Below, piece by piece: positions 53,623 through 61,965 of a DNA stretch of 64,000 nucleotides. Position numbers and translations under genes: made by a program. The DNA is from Devosia sediminis (GTDB taxonomy: Bacteria; Pseudomonadota; Alphaproteobacteria; Rhizobiales; Devosiaceae). Positions within the stretch are counted from its first letter, which is position 1; each line of letters begins with the position of its first letter. The stretch spans positions 62,001 to 126,000 of the forward strand of contig NZ_JAEKMH010000006.1 of NCBI RefSeq assembly GCF_016411825.1. Reading direction: 5' to 3'. The notes below the pieces were generated by a model, which saw only the letters and a program-made list of their open reading frames with translations, was not told where the DNA came from and searched no databases.

Positions 53623-54637
53623 CCTGGTCGTAGGGCTCGAGCGCCTCTTCGAGGGCCTGCAGGTCCTCCGGCAGCTCGGCCTCGAACATCATTTCCTCGC
53701 CGGTGGCGGGGTGCTCGAAGCCCAGTTCGGCCGCGTGGAGGGCCTGGCGGCCCAGCGCCTGGACGGCGGCGGCGACCGGCTCGGGCAGCTTGTTGACCTT
53801 GGTGGCAAAGCCGGGCGCATAAAGCAGGTCCGAAACCAGCGGATGGCCAATATGAGCCATGTGCACGCGGATCTGATGCGTGCGACCGGTTTCGAGCTGG
53901 CACTGGATGCGGGTAATGTCCCAGCCCTTGTCGCCAAAACGGGCTTCCACCGCATAATGGGTGATGGCCTCGCGGCCGCTTTTCAGCACCGCCTGCTTGA
54001 GCCGGTTGCCCGGATCGCGCCCGAGCGGCGCATCGACCGTGCCCATGCCCGACTGGGTGGAGCCCCAGGCATAGGCGATATAGGCGCGATGCAGCGGGCC
54101 GGTGCGGCCATGGTCGGCGAATTGTTCGGAAAGGTGCTTGTGCGCCTGGTCGGTCTTGGCCGCGACCATGACGCCCGACGTATCCTTGTCCAGCCGATGG
54201 ACGATGCCGGGGCGCTTGACCCCGCCAATGCCCTTGAGGCTGTCGCCACAATGAAAGATCAGCGCATTGACCAGCGTGCCCGCGGGCGAGCCGGGTGCGG
54301 GGTGGACGACCATGCCCACCGGCTTGTTGATGACGATCAGGTGCTCGTCTTCGTAGAGGATATCGAGCGGAATATCTTCCGGCTGCGGATCGGGATCCTC
54401 TGGGGGTGGGGCAAGAAGGACGATTGTCTCCCCGGCCTTGAGCCGGTATTTGGGTTCCGCAACTGCCTTGCCATCCACCGTGACGGCACCGGACAGGATC
54501 AGATCCTTGATGCGGCTGCGGCTCAGCGCGTCATGCGCCTTGGCCAGCGTCGCATCGAGCCGTCCGCCTTCCATGGCGGCATCGACCACAACCTCGACGG
54601 CTTCGCCCTCAAACTCGAAATCGGTATCGTCTGCCAT
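53606..54637 (-). CDS. rluD: 23S rRNA pseudouridine synthase RluD
   Basis: 343 aa. N-terminal S4-like RNA-binding domain (about 17-80, GRLDATLAKAHDALSRSRIK) and RluA-type catalytic domain with the catalytic aspartate in HRLDKDTSGVMV (near 150-160). Makes pseudouridines in helix 69 of 23S rRNA. The ATG at 54637 has AGGA at the right distance. The start codon overlaps the start codon of the divergent gene at 54636 within one CATG. Confidence 0.94.
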   Translation of the reverse strand: MADDTDFEFEGEAVEVVVDAAMEGGRLDATLAKAHDALSRSRIKDLILSGAVTVDGKAVAEPKYRLKAGETIVLLAPPPEDPDPQPEDIPLDILYEDEHLIVINKPVGMVVHPAPGSPAGTLVNALIFHCGDSLKGIGGVKRPGIVHRLDKDTSGVMVAAKTDQAHKHLSEQFADHGRTGPLHRAYIAYAWGSTQSGMGTVDAPLGRDPGNRLKQAVLKSGREAITHYAVEARFGDKGWDITRIQCQLETGRTHQIRVHMAHIGHPLVSDLLYAPGFATKVNKLPEPVAAAVQALGRQALHAAELGFEHPATGEEMMFEAELPEDLQALEEALEPYDQVTRRS

Positions 54638-54983
54638 GAGCAATCCTGAAACAAATCCGCCCGGCTCGACCGACACCGAACTGACGCCGGAAGCCATGGC
54701 TATGCTGGGAAAAGCCCGCCGCTCCTTCGCGGTTTCCATGGGCATCCTGTTGCTCGGCTTTATGGCGATTGGTGTCGCGCTTGTCTATCGCGTCATGCGC
54801 GACAGCCCGCCGCCGTCGGTTGCCGAAAGCGTGGCCGTTCCTCAGGGGGCCGAGGTGATCTCGGCGATCAATACCGACGGCACCATTCAGGTGACCTTCT
54901 CGGCCGGTGGCGCCACCCTGCTCAATATCTATGATGCCGGAACCGGCGAACTCGAACGCAGCGTGACCATCGGGGTGGAGTGA
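54636..54983 (+). CDS. small membrane protein divergent from rluD (DUF6476-like)
   Basis: 115 aa. Cytoplasmic N terminus (1-30), one membrane helix (about 31-54, FAVSMGILLLGFMAIGVALV) and a soluble C-terminal domain of about 60 residues with beta-strand pattern, probably periplasmic. Position beside rluD suggests the DUF6476 family; this name is from memory of gene neighbourhoods. No clear ribosome site; any 5' leader would lie inside rluD. Confidence 0.7.
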   Translation: MSNPETNPPGSTDTELTPEAMAMLGKARRSFAVSMGILLLGFMAIGVALVYRVMRDSPPPSVAESVAVPQGAEVISAINTDGTIQVTFSAGGATLLNIYDAGTGELERSVTIGVE

Positions 54984-55020
54984 GACCGGGGTCCATACCC
55001 CTCCCCCGATCCTTCTCTAA

Positions 55021-55225
55021 GCGTCATTGCCCGGCTCGACCGGGCAATCCATCTTTGCCGATGCCTGGACCACCCGATCAAGTCGGGTGGTGACGATGAA
55101 CAGTGGATTTGCGCCGCATTCCCATCGCCAGCCCGTGCCGTCCTCGGGCTCGACCCGAGGACCACTCTCAGCATCGATGATGTATCGGCTGGCCCTCGGC
55201 TCAGGTCCGAGGGCGGCACCGTACG
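55021..55225. repeat. run of palindromic repeats between convergent genes
   Basis: ATTGCCCGG/CCGGGCAAT (55026-55048), ACCACCCGA/TCGGGTGGT (55069-55091) then GACGATGAAC; CCTCGGGCTCGACCCGAGG (about 55143-55161); and a weaker CCCTCGG...CCGAGGG (about 55193-55215). The first unit is the same bipartite element as at 35241 and 59041. No gene seen. Confidence 0.8.
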
Positions 55226-55235
55226 TGTTTGGGCC

Positions 55236-56405
55236 CTACCGCCCCTGGATTTCCTTGAGGGCAGCGAGGCGATCGGAGACCGTGCCGCGCTGGCTGTTGG
55301 CCGGGGTCGGCAGGATATCGACGCTCTCGCCGTCATCGGCAAAACGCTGCACCCGATCAAAGAGACTTTCCTCGGGCAGGGAATTGACCGGCGTCTCGTG
55401 CTCGACGGCATAAACCAGCCGGCTGACGCTGGCGGCAATATCGTTGAGCTTTTCGCGCAGGTGCGCTTCCTCGAAGCGCTCGGTTTCCCAATCGTCCATG
55501 ATCCCGGCTTCGATCTTGCTGACCTTGTCGCGCAGCCGGTCCAGTTCCTCTTCCATCGAGAGCTTGTCGGCCAGCAATTGCTCGACCCGGCCCTCGGATT
55601 TTTCCACCGTCTGGCTGGTTTCAGCGAGCAACGCATTGAGCCGGTTCTCGGCGCTGGCGATGCGTGCCTCGGCCGCCACCAGGTCCTGGGCATCGGCCTC
55701 GCGCTGGGCGTCGCGTCCGGCCAGGGCATCGCGCATCTGCGCGATGGCGGCGCTGGCTTCGGCGCTGCGGCGATCGGAGTTTTCCAGCCGTTCGATGAGG
55801 CTGCGCGCCTGGTCTTCGAGGAAGGCCGCACGCTTGCGCTCGATGGCGAGCGCCGTGGTCAACTGGTCGATATCGGCTTCGTATTCGCCCGAAAGCGCCA
55901 CGCCATCGATCCGCGTGGCCTTGGCGAGCCCGCCGCGCAGGCTGTTGCGCAGCGTTTCGATTTCATCGGCCCGGGTTTCGAGCTCACGGTCGCGTTTGCG
56001 CAGCCGGTTGCCCAGATCCGCGCCTTCCTTTTCCAGCTCCAGAATGCGGGCCCGCAACTCGACCTCGCGGCTCTCGAGCTCTTGCACCACGGCCAGGTGC
56101 TTTTCCCGCTCGGCCTTGAGCACGCCGAGATCGGTGCGCTTCTGGTTGACGTCGCTGAGCTGCTCGGCGAGGCGCTTGCGCAGCGTCTCGACATTCATTT
56201 CCAGCCGTCGCGTCGAGAGGGCGAATTCGGCCCGCAACTGGTCCTTGTCGGCCCGGAACTCGGCCATGGTGATGGGGGTCGCGGCCTCGATGCGGCGCTT
56301 GGTGAGGCGCACCGCCCGCTTCCACACCGCGGGCATGATGATGAGCGCCACAAGACCTGCTACCAGCAGGCCCAGCGCGAAGTACATGATGTTCTCGATC
56401 AGCAT
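55236..56405 (-). CDS. membrane-anchored long coiled-coil protein
   Basis: 389 aa. N-terminal membrane helix (about 6-28, IMYFALGLLVAGLVALIIMP), then an uninterrupted heptad-rich helix region (about 45-330) full of Glu/Arg/Leu, ending in a short tail with LFDRVQRFADDGESVDI. It should project a long rod into the cytoplasm. A conserved but uncharacterised Hyphomicrobiales protein to my recollection; a scaffold role in envelope or polar organisation is speculation. Same strand as eipA, about 180 bp downstream, beyond a hairpin. Confidence 0.8.
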   Translation of the reverse strand: MLIENIMYFALGLLVAGLVALIIMPAVWKRAVRLTKRRIEAATPITMAEFRADKDQLRAEFALSTRRLEMNVETLRKRLAEQLSDVNQKRTDLGVLKAEREKHLAVVQELESREVELRARILELEKEGADLGNRLRKRDRELETRADEIETLRNSLRGGLAKATRIDGVALSGEYEADIDQLTTALAIERKRAAFLEDQARSLIERLENSDRRSAEASAAIAQMRDALAGRDAQREADAQDLVAAEARIASAENRLNALLAETSQTVEKSEGRVEQLLADKLSMEEELDRLRDKVSKIEAGIMDDWETERFEEAHLREKLNDIAASVSRLVYAVEHETPVNSLPEESLFDRVQRFADDGESVDILPTPANSQRGTVSDRLAALKEIQGR

Positions 56406-56537
56406 GCTTTGCAGCCTCCGGCGGCGCGGACGCACCCGCCTTGGGACTTTCCCTCAGACATTTTCGCAGCAAAGACGGCAGGCCGCCATCTTTGGCCCTG
56501 CTTAACCCTAACGGGTTTGGGCCCCGCCGTCACGACA

Positions 56538-56562
56538 AAGCCGGGGATTTTGTCCCCGGCTT
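56538..56562 (-). terminator. hairpin after eipA
   Basis: AAGCCGGGG, 7-nt loop, CCCCGGCTT: perfect 9-bp stem in the gap downstream of eipA. The T-tail is very short. Confidence 0.55.
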
Positions 56563-56588
56563 GCGCAGGAAGTGATCGGCCAGTGGAT

Positions 56589-57158
56589 TTAGAAGGGGTT
56601 CCAGGTGGGCTGGGCCGTGAAGTTGAGATAGCCCACATTGATGCCCAGCCGTGCGCCGACGCCCGAACGGATCGGCACCACCACGACATCGCCGCGCTTG
56701 GTCACGGTCATGCCGACACCGCCGATCACATAGGCGGAGCCATCGATGCCCGGATAGCGACCGAGAATGTCCTGGATGGATGAGAGGTTATAGACCAGCA
56801 TCATTACCTTGGAGCCGTCGCCGCCGACATCGAGACCGATGCTCGGACCCTGCCAGAAAATCTTGAACTGGCCGGCATTGCGCGTATAGAGCGTGCCCTC
56901 ACCATATTTGGCGCCGACGATCAGCGCGCCGCCCGCTTCCTCGCCCAGGATATAGCCGTTGGGCTGGCCATACTGGCTCACCGCCCGCTCGACCACCGAG
57001 GCGAGGCCCTGCGCCGCCGAGCCGAAGAATTCATGGCCGCTCTCGACTAGTTCCTCGCCCGAAAAGGTGTCGCTCAGCGAACCCTGGGCATAGGCCGGCG
57101 CGCCGAAGGCCAGGAGGGCGGCAAGAACGGCGGCAAACTGGGCAAGGCGCGTGAACAT
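56589..57158 (-). CDS. eipA: envelope integrity protein EipA (DUF1134)
   Basis: 189 aa with signal peptide (1-24, cleaved after AYA). The mature DUF1134 domain has GYILGEEAGGALIVGAKYGEG, IFWQGPSIGLDVGGDGSKVM and a hydrophobic-glycine-rich C-terminal half. Periplasmic protein needed for envelope stress resistance in Brucella, where CtrA control of eipA has been reported. A CtrA-like box (57188-57202) lies 30 bp upstream of the ATG here. Divergent from the YHS-like gene. Confidence 0.92.
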   Translation of the reverse strand: MFTRLAQFAAVLAALLAFGAPAYAQGSLSDTFSGEELVESGHEFFGSAAQGLASVVERAVSQYGQPNGYILGEEAGGALIVGAKYGEGTLYTRNAGQFKIFWQGPSIGLDVGGDGSKVMMLVYNLSSIQDILGRYPGIDGSAYVIGGVGMTVTKRGDVVVVPIRSGVGARLGINVGYLNFTAQPTWNPF

Positions 57159-57187
57159 GGTCGGATCTCCCCTGGGATCGCGCCCCG

Positions 57188-57202
57188 TTACCCGGACCTT
57201 AA
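57188..57202. promoter_or_regulatory. CtrA-like box upstream of eipA
   Basis: TTAC, seven bases, TTAA: one mismatch. Overlaps the perfect palindrome GACCTTAAGGTC (57195-57206). Lies between divergent eipA and the YHS-like gene and could serve either. Confidence 0.5.
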
Positions 57203-57252
57203 GGTCTGCGACCTAGTCTCGGCCCCGGACATGGCGATCATTGAGGCGCATC

Positions 57253-57747
57253 ATGAAGCAAACCTCTAAACAAATCTTAACCATGATCGCCCTTGTTCTG
57301 CCGCTTTTCGGGCACTTTCACGCCACGACCCCGGCGCTCGGCCAGTCGATCGTGACCTGGGTACAGACCGACCCGCTGACCGGCATTGCCATGGGGGGCA
57401 TGGACCCGGTTTCCTATTTCACCGAAGCCGCTCCCCTGCCCGGCCGCCCGGATTACGAATTTGTCTGGATGGGCGCGCCCTTCCAGTTCGCCAATGCCGC
57501 CAATCTCGACGTCTTCGCGAAAAACCCGGAAATTTACGCCCCCCAATATGGCGGGCACGGCGCCATGAGCATGGCGCGGGGCTTCGTTTCGGACAGCGAC
57601 CCGATGATCTTCACGGTGTTCAAGCAGCGGCTTTACCTCTTTTATTCCGCCTCCAACCGCGAGGCCTTCCTGCTCGCTCCCGACGCCGCGGCCATCAGAG
57701 GCGAAGAGCAGTGGCAGCTTTTGTCCAAAACGCTCTCGATACGGTAG
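57253..57747 (+). CDS. YHS-domain-like exported protein
   Basis: 164 aa. Signal peptide (about 1-31, ending ATTPALGQS). The mature part contains GIAMGGMDPVSYFTEAAPLP and FQFANAANLDVFAKNPEIYAPQYGG, typical of the YHS/TAT-exported metal-related family. ATG 57253 has GAGG 6 nt upstream and gives a clean signal peptide; the TTG at 57241 is less likely. Probably periplasmic; function unknown. Followed by chpT on the same strand after 84 bp. Confidence 0.82.
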   Translation: MKQTSKQILTMIALVLPLFGHFHATTPALGQSIVTWVQTDPLTGIAMGGMDPVSYFTEAAPLPGRPDYEFVWMGAPFQFANAANLDVFAKNPEIYAPQYGGHGAMSMARGFVSDSDPMIFTVFKQRLYLFYSASNREAFLLAPDAAAIRGEEQWQLLSKTLSIR

Positions 57748-57831
57748 TCCGCGCCGGACTTGGGCTTTATTGTCCCTTGAGTGATTCTCGACCTTTCCGC
57801 CCGCCTGGGGCGCCTACGGAGACCTGCCGCC

Positions 57832-58506
57832 ATGGACATTATCGAGCTCAAGGCAACCGACCTCGCCGCCATGCTGTGCTCGCGGGTCTGCCACGACCTC
57901 ATCAACCCCATCGGCGCCATCGGCAACGGGCTCGAAGTTCTGTCCGATCCCAGCCAGGGTGAAATGGCCGAAGGCGCCCGTGACCTGATTGCCAGTGCCG
58001 CCAAGCAGAGCCGCGCCAAGCTCGAATTCGCCCGCCTCGCCTATGGCGCCTCCTCGACCGCCGGCACCGATATCGACACCCGCGAATGCGAGCGCGTAGC
58101 CCGCATTTTGTTCGAGATCGAAAAGGCCGATCTCGAATGGAACGTGCCGCTGATCCTTTTGCCCAAGCACAAGGCGAAGCTCTTCATGAACATGCTGCTG
58201 ATCGCGGCCGGCTCGGTGCCGCGCGGCGGCGTGGTGACGGCCTCGATCACCGGCCCGGCAGGCGAGGAAAAGTTCGAATTCACCTCCAAGAGCGATCCTG
58301 AAAAGCGCCAGAAGACGCTGGTTCCGTCTGGCTCGGCCGGCCTCCTTTCCGGCATGCCCGAGGAAGGCTCGGTGGACGCACGGGGCATCCAGCCCTTCTA
58401 TACCGGCCTTCTCGCGCGCATGACCGATATGGAGGTGAATATCGGGATCGAGAACGACATGTTCTTCTTCACGGCCGTGCCCAAGGCCAAGGCCGAAGCC
58501 GCCTGA
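57832..58506 (+). CDS. chpT: histidine phosphotransferase ChpT
   Basis: 224 aa. DHp-like helices with H21 in SRVCHDLINPIGAIGNGLEVL (split: SRVCHDLINPIG / AIGNGLEVL) and a degenerate HATPase-like C-terminal domain without ATP-binding boxes, as in ChpT. It relays phosphate from CckA to CtrA and CpdR; ctrA is 3.5 kb away in this window. ATG 57832 gives the family N terminus. A GATTC site lies at 57783-57787 in the short upstream region. Confidence 0.94.
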   Translation: MDIIELKATDLAAMLCSRVCHDLINPIGAIGNGLEVLSDPSQGEMAEGARDLIASAAKQSRAKLEFARLAYGASSTAGTDIDTRECERVARILFEIEKADLEWNVPLILLPKHKAKLFMNMLLIAAGSVPRGGVVTASITGPAGEEKFEFTSKSDPEKRQKTLVPSGSAGLLSGMPEEGSVDARGIQPFYTGLLARMTDMEVNIGIENDMFFFTAVPKAKAEAA

Positions 58507-58543
58507 GCTCGGCTAAACCACTGCCACAAAACAAAACCGTTGG

Positions 58544-58570
58544 AAGCGCCGCAACCTGTTTGCGGCGCTT
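58544..58570 (+). terminator. hairpin between chpT and the response regulator
   Basis: AAGCGCCGCAA, loop CCTGT, TTGCGGCGCTT: perfect 11-bp stem followed by TGGCTTTGC. Probable terminator or processing hairpin. Confidence 0.65.
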
Positions 58571-58651
58571 TGGCTTTGCTGCGCTAACCTTTCACCAACC
58601 AATTGGACGGCATAGTGGGGATAAGTGTCACACCTGTCCCAGGGCTTTTTC

Positions 58652-59020
58652 ATGCGCACGTGCCTGATCGTCGACGATTCCAGCGTGGTGCGCAAAGTCG
58701 CGCGCCGCATCCTGGAAGATCTCGACTACATCGTGGACGAGGCTGAAGACGGCCAGGAAGCCATCGACAAGTGCCGCCAGGAAATGCCTGACGCCATCCT
58801 GCTCGACTGGAACATGCCGATCATGAGCGGGCTGGAATTCCTCAAACTCCTGCGTGCCTATGTCGGGGGCGAAAAGCCCCGCGTCATCTATTGCACGGTC
58901 GAGAACGACATCGGCGCCATCGCCCTGGCGCTCAAGGCCGGCGCCAATGACTACATGATGAAGCCTTTCGACCAGGCGCTGCTGATTTCCAAGTTCCAGG
59001 ACAAGGCCGCAGCGGCCTGA
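58652..59020 (+). CDS. CheY-like response regulator next to chpT
   Basis: 122 aa receiver: D8/D9 (IVDDSS), D52 (LLDWNMPIMSG), T at CTVEND and K in MMKPF. Distinct from the CheY at 1934 and from typical CpdR/DivK N termini. In Caulobacter a CheY-like gene also follows chpT, so the synteny is old. The partner is unknown; ChpT-linked or motor-binding roles are possible. ATG 58652 with AGGG upstream is chosen over GTG 58625. Confidence 0.9.
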   Translation: MRTCLIVDDSSVVRKVARRILEDLDYIVDEAEDGQEAIDKCRQEMPDAILLDWNMPIMSGLEFLKLLRAYVGGEKPRVIYCTVENDIGAIALALKAGANDYMMKPFDQALLISKFQDKAAAA

Positions 59021-59040
59021 AAGCTCCGCATTCGCGTTTG

Positions 59041-59275
59041 CCGTCATCACCAGACTTGATCGGGTGATCCACCTTGCCTTGGCGTGCGCGGATGAATGGA
59101 TTGCCCGGTCAAGCCGGGCAATGACGATCGGAGTGGGGGCAGAGATGCATGTGCAGCAACCGCAAGTCATTCCCGCGATGCAGCCAAACACACGGCTGTC
59201 AGCCCGGCGCAGGCCGGGGTCCATCTTGAGATATCAGGATGGATCCCGGCCTGCGCCGGGATGACATTGTGGGTG
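59041..59275. repeat. bipartite palindromic element plus second family
   Basis: TCACCAGACTTGATCGGGTGA (about 59046-59066) and ATTGCCCGG/CCGGGCAAT (59100-59122) then GACGATC: third copy of the bipartite unit. Then a separate pair of hairpins, CCCGGCGCAGGCCGGG (about 59203) and CCCGGCCTGCGCCGGG (about 59245), joined by GGATGGATC-type sequence. No gene in 59021-59317. Confidence 0.8.
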
Positions 59276-59317
59276 TGGAGTCGGCGTGGCTCACCACAGA
59301 GACGAGGAGGGCTGGAG

Positions 59318-60595
59318 TTAAACCCCCGCCTCCGCGCGGTTCAGCAAAAACGCCTTTTCCCGCGCATTGCGCGTCAGGCCGGCGGCCTTGCGGAATTCGT
59401 CATTGGCTTCCTCGTGCCGCCCGAGCTTGCGCAGGATGTCGCCGCGCACGCCATAGAGCAGGTGGTAGCTTTCCAGCACCGCAGCCTTGCGCAGGCCATC
59501 GACGATCGGCAGGGCCGCTTCCGGACCCTGCGCCATGGACACGGCGACGGCCCGGTTGAGTTCGATTACCGGCGAGGGCGTCACCTGGTTGAGGAGGCCG
59601 TAGAGCGCAGCGATCTGCCCCCAGTCTGTATCCTCGGCCTTGCGGGCGCGCGCATGGCAGGCGGCAATGGCGGCCTGCAGCGTATAAGGGCCGGCAATGC
59701 CGCCCATCTGCTGGGCGCGGTTGAGGCCGGCAAGGCCGCGTCGGATCATCAACTGGTCCCAGAGCGCCCGGTTCTGGTCGGGCAGCAGCACTGGCTCGCC
59801 TTTGGCATTGGTGCGGGCCTTGGACCGCGAATGCTGCAGTTCCATCAGCGCCAGGAGACCATGGACCTCGGATTCGTCGGGGATCAGGGTCACGAGGATG
59901 CGACCCATGCGCATGGCTTCCTCGCAGAGCTGGGGGCGCATCCAGTCTTCCCCGGCCGTGGCCGAATACCCTTCGTTGAAGATGAGATAGAGCACGCCCA
60001 GCACCGAGGAGACCCGCTCCTCGCGCTCCTCGCCCCGCGGCACCTCGAACGGCACGCCGGCTTCGGCAATGGTACGCTTGGCCCGCACGATGCGCTGCCC
60101 GATGGTCGTGTCATTGGCCAGAAAGGCGCGGGCGATTTCTTCGGTGGAGAGGCCGCCGATCAACCTCAGGGTCAGCGCCACCCGGCTTTCGGGCGGCAGC
60201 ACCGGATGGCAGGAGGTGAAGATGAGGCGCAGGAGGTCATCGCCCACATCGTCGTCGAGCTGGTCGTGGAGGGCAGTTTCGGTGTCAGGCACCTCGTCCT
60301 CCATGTCGCGGCCCAGTGTTTCGAGCTTGCCCGAGGCCATTTTGCGATGGCGAAAATAGTCGATGGCCTTGCGCTTGCCGGCCTGCATCAGCCAGGCGCC
60401 CGGATTGCGCGGTACGCCGGTTTCGGGCCAGGTGCGGAGCGCCGCCATCAGCGCTTCCTGCGCCAGTTCCTCGGCGAGGGAAATGTCGCGCACCATGCGC
60501 GTCAGCCCGGCGATCAGCAGCGCCTGTTCGAGCCGCCAGACGGTGGCAATAGCGCGGTCGGTTTCCCGCCGCGCCGCAGTCGCAACATTGCTCAT
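59318..60595 (-). CDS. ECF42-type RNA polymerase sigma factor
   Basis: 425 aa, much longer than normal ECF factors. Sigma regions 2 (about 30-95) and 4 (about 130-190, GLSTEEIARAFLANDTTIGQRIVRAKRTI region) are followed by a DUF6596/TPR-like C-terminal domain (about 200-420) as in ECF42/SigJ-type factors. That domain normally replaces an anti-sigma factor. Members usually sit beside DGPF/YCII-domain genes; none is present here. A signal-peptide hydrolase gene lies 115 bp upstream on the same strand. ATG 60595 has GGAGG 9 nt upstream. Confidence 0.9.
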   Translation of the reverse strand: MSNVATAARRETDRAIATVWRLEQALLIAGLTRMVRDISLAEELAQEALMAALRTWPETGVPRNPGAWLMQAGKRKAIDYFRHRKMASGKLETLGRDMEDEVPDTETALHDQLDDDVGDDLLRLIFTSCHPVLPPESRVALTLRLIGGLSTEEIARAFLANDTTIGQRIVRAKRTIAEAGVPFEVPRGEEREERVSSVLGVLYLIFNEGYSATAGEDWMRPQLCEEAMRMGRILVTLIPDESEVHGLLALMELQHSRSKARTNAKGEPVLLPDQNRALWDQLMIRRGLAGLNRAQQMGGIAGPYTLQAAIAACHARARKAEDTDWGQIAALYGLLNQVTPSPVIELNRAVAVSMAQGPEAALPIVDGLRKAAVLESYHLLYGVRGDILRKLGRHEEANDEFRKAAGLTRNAREKAFLLNRAEAGV

Positions 60596-60710
60596 GGCAC
60601 CCACCCTCCCGATGATGGTCCGTGATTCTGGCGGGAGTGAGCATCTATGTCATGGCCGATTGGTCAAGGGAAAAGCCGGGGCGCTGGCGCCCCGGCGATG
60701 TAACGGCGGA

Positions 60711-61571
60711 TCAGAACATGCCCTTGGGCGTCTCACCCTTGAGGAAGGGCGAGATGAACCCCATCAGCAGGTCAGTCTGGTCGATGACAGCCGTATGCGA
60801 GGTCGCCGGCAGAATAGCGAGACGGGAGGCGGCGAGCGGATTGCCCATGTCGCCTGCATGGCCGCCGCCCAGCAGCCGGAACATGTCCACCAGATGCTCG
60901 AGCGTCATCATGTCGGCATCACCGGCGATGATCAGCACCGGCACCTTGAGGTCCTTGACCTCGTCACCCCAGGCCAGCGGCTCGTGTTCCAGCGCGATCA
61001 TGCGCTCGACGAAGGGGCGAAAAGCTTCAGGATCCGGCGCAAACTGCTTCCAGGCATCCTCCATCGGCGTGCCGATGAACATTTCCGGCACCATGGTGGG
61101 GATCATGGCGAGGAAATCGGGTTGCGCCCCCTCCATGTCATAGGAGACCGAGGCGGCGATGAGCTGGTCGACCTTTTCGGGGTGGTCGAGAGCCAGGCGG
61201 AGGCCGGTGGCCGCGCCCATGGAATAGCCGAACACATCGGCCTTTTCGATGCCGACCGCATCCATGAAGGCCGCAACGTCGCCGGCCATATTGGGGTAAG
61301 TGATCGGGCGGTCGATGTCATTGGTGCGGCCATGGCCCTGCGTTTCGAGGGCATAGACCGTGTGTGTCTCGGCGAGGCGCCCGATGATCGAGCCCATGGC
61401 CGGAATGTTCATATAGGCGCCGTGCAGGACGATCAGCGGATCGCCGCTGCCGGACTTTTCGTAATACATCTGCATGCCGTTGACCTCGACATAGTCGCCG
61501 ACGGGTTCGCTCTGAGCGAGGGCGGGGGTGGTCATCAGCAGGGCTCCTGCAAGAAGAATGGTGCGGATCAT
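60711..61571 (-). CDS. exported alpha/beta hydrolase
   Basis: 286 aa. Signal peptide 1-20 (cleaved after ALA-Q). Alpha/beta-hydrolase with oxyanion HGAYMNIPAMGS, nucleophile S117 in FGYSMGAATG, acid in IAGDADMM and terminal histidine in LPATSHTAV. Predicted periplasmic esterase or related; substrate unknown. The ATG has GGGAGTTT upstream. May be cotranscribed with the sigma factor gene downstream. Confidence 0.88.
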   Translation of the reverse strand: MIRTILLAGALLMTTPALAQSEPVGDYVEVNGMQMYYEKSGSGDPLIVLHGAYMNIPAMGSIIGRLAETHTVYALETQGHGRTNDIDRPITYPNMAGDVAAFMDAVGIEKADVFGYSMGAATGLRLALDHPEKVDQLIAASVSYDMEGAQPDFLAMIPTMVPEMFIGTPMEDAWKQFAPDPEAFRPFVERMIALEHEPLAWGDEVKDLKVPVLIIAGDADMMTLEHLVDMFRLLGGGHAGDMGNPLAASRLAILPATSHTAVIDQTDLLMGFISPFLKGETPKGMF

Positions 61572-61679
61572 TTCAAACTCCCTTTTGGCCAGGATGGGTC
61601 CGGCCTTCATGGAGACGACGCTGCGGCCCAAGCGCATTCGACATATTTCGCGAAGTTTTTTGGGATGGGACGCGGGGCG

Positions 61680-61896
61680 AGAGGTCACCTCCCCTTGAGG
61701 GGAGGGTAGCGGCGCCAGGCGCATGGCGCCTTGGCAAGCTAGAGAGGGGTACTGCTCAGGAACTAACACCCCTCCCGATCTTCGCACCCCCACCCTTAGT
61801 CCCTCCCCACAAGGGGGAGGGAGACGATGAACACCGCGACTGATGCCTGCGTCTCCCTCCCCTAGATGGGGAGGGACCGAGGGTGGGGTGACGATG
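61680..61896. repeat. CTCCCC-family repeats between hydrolase and ctrA
   Basis: ACCTCCCCTTGAGGGGAGGGT (split: ACCTCCCCTTGA / GGGGAGGGT, about 61686), a GGCGCC-rich palindrome (about 61711-61731), CCTCCCC-ACAAG-GGGGAGG then GACGATGAACACC (61800-61834), and CTCCCTCCCC-TAGA-TGGGGAGGGA with GAGGGTGGGGTG. The last two units duplicate the composite at 42812-42897. No gene in 61572-61965. Confidence 0.78.
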
Positions 61897-61910
61897 AACG
61901 CGAAAACGAA

Positions 61911-61937
61911 AAACCCCGCGCTTGCGGCGCGGGGTTT
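61911..61937 (-). terminator. strong intrinsic terminator of ctrA
   Basis: AAACCCCGCGC, loop of 5, GCGCGGGGTTT: perfect 11-bp stem. On the minus strand it is followed by TTTCGTTTT-like T-rich sequence, 29 bp after the ctrA stop. Confidence 0.85.
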
Positions 61938-61965
61938 AAAAATCGTCCAGCAGGAGCCTGACGGA

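Noticed and set aside
55021..55225. Run of palindromes as a CRISPR array
   Set aside because: The units are of different sequence, not evenly spaced and have no unique spacers or cas genes nearby.
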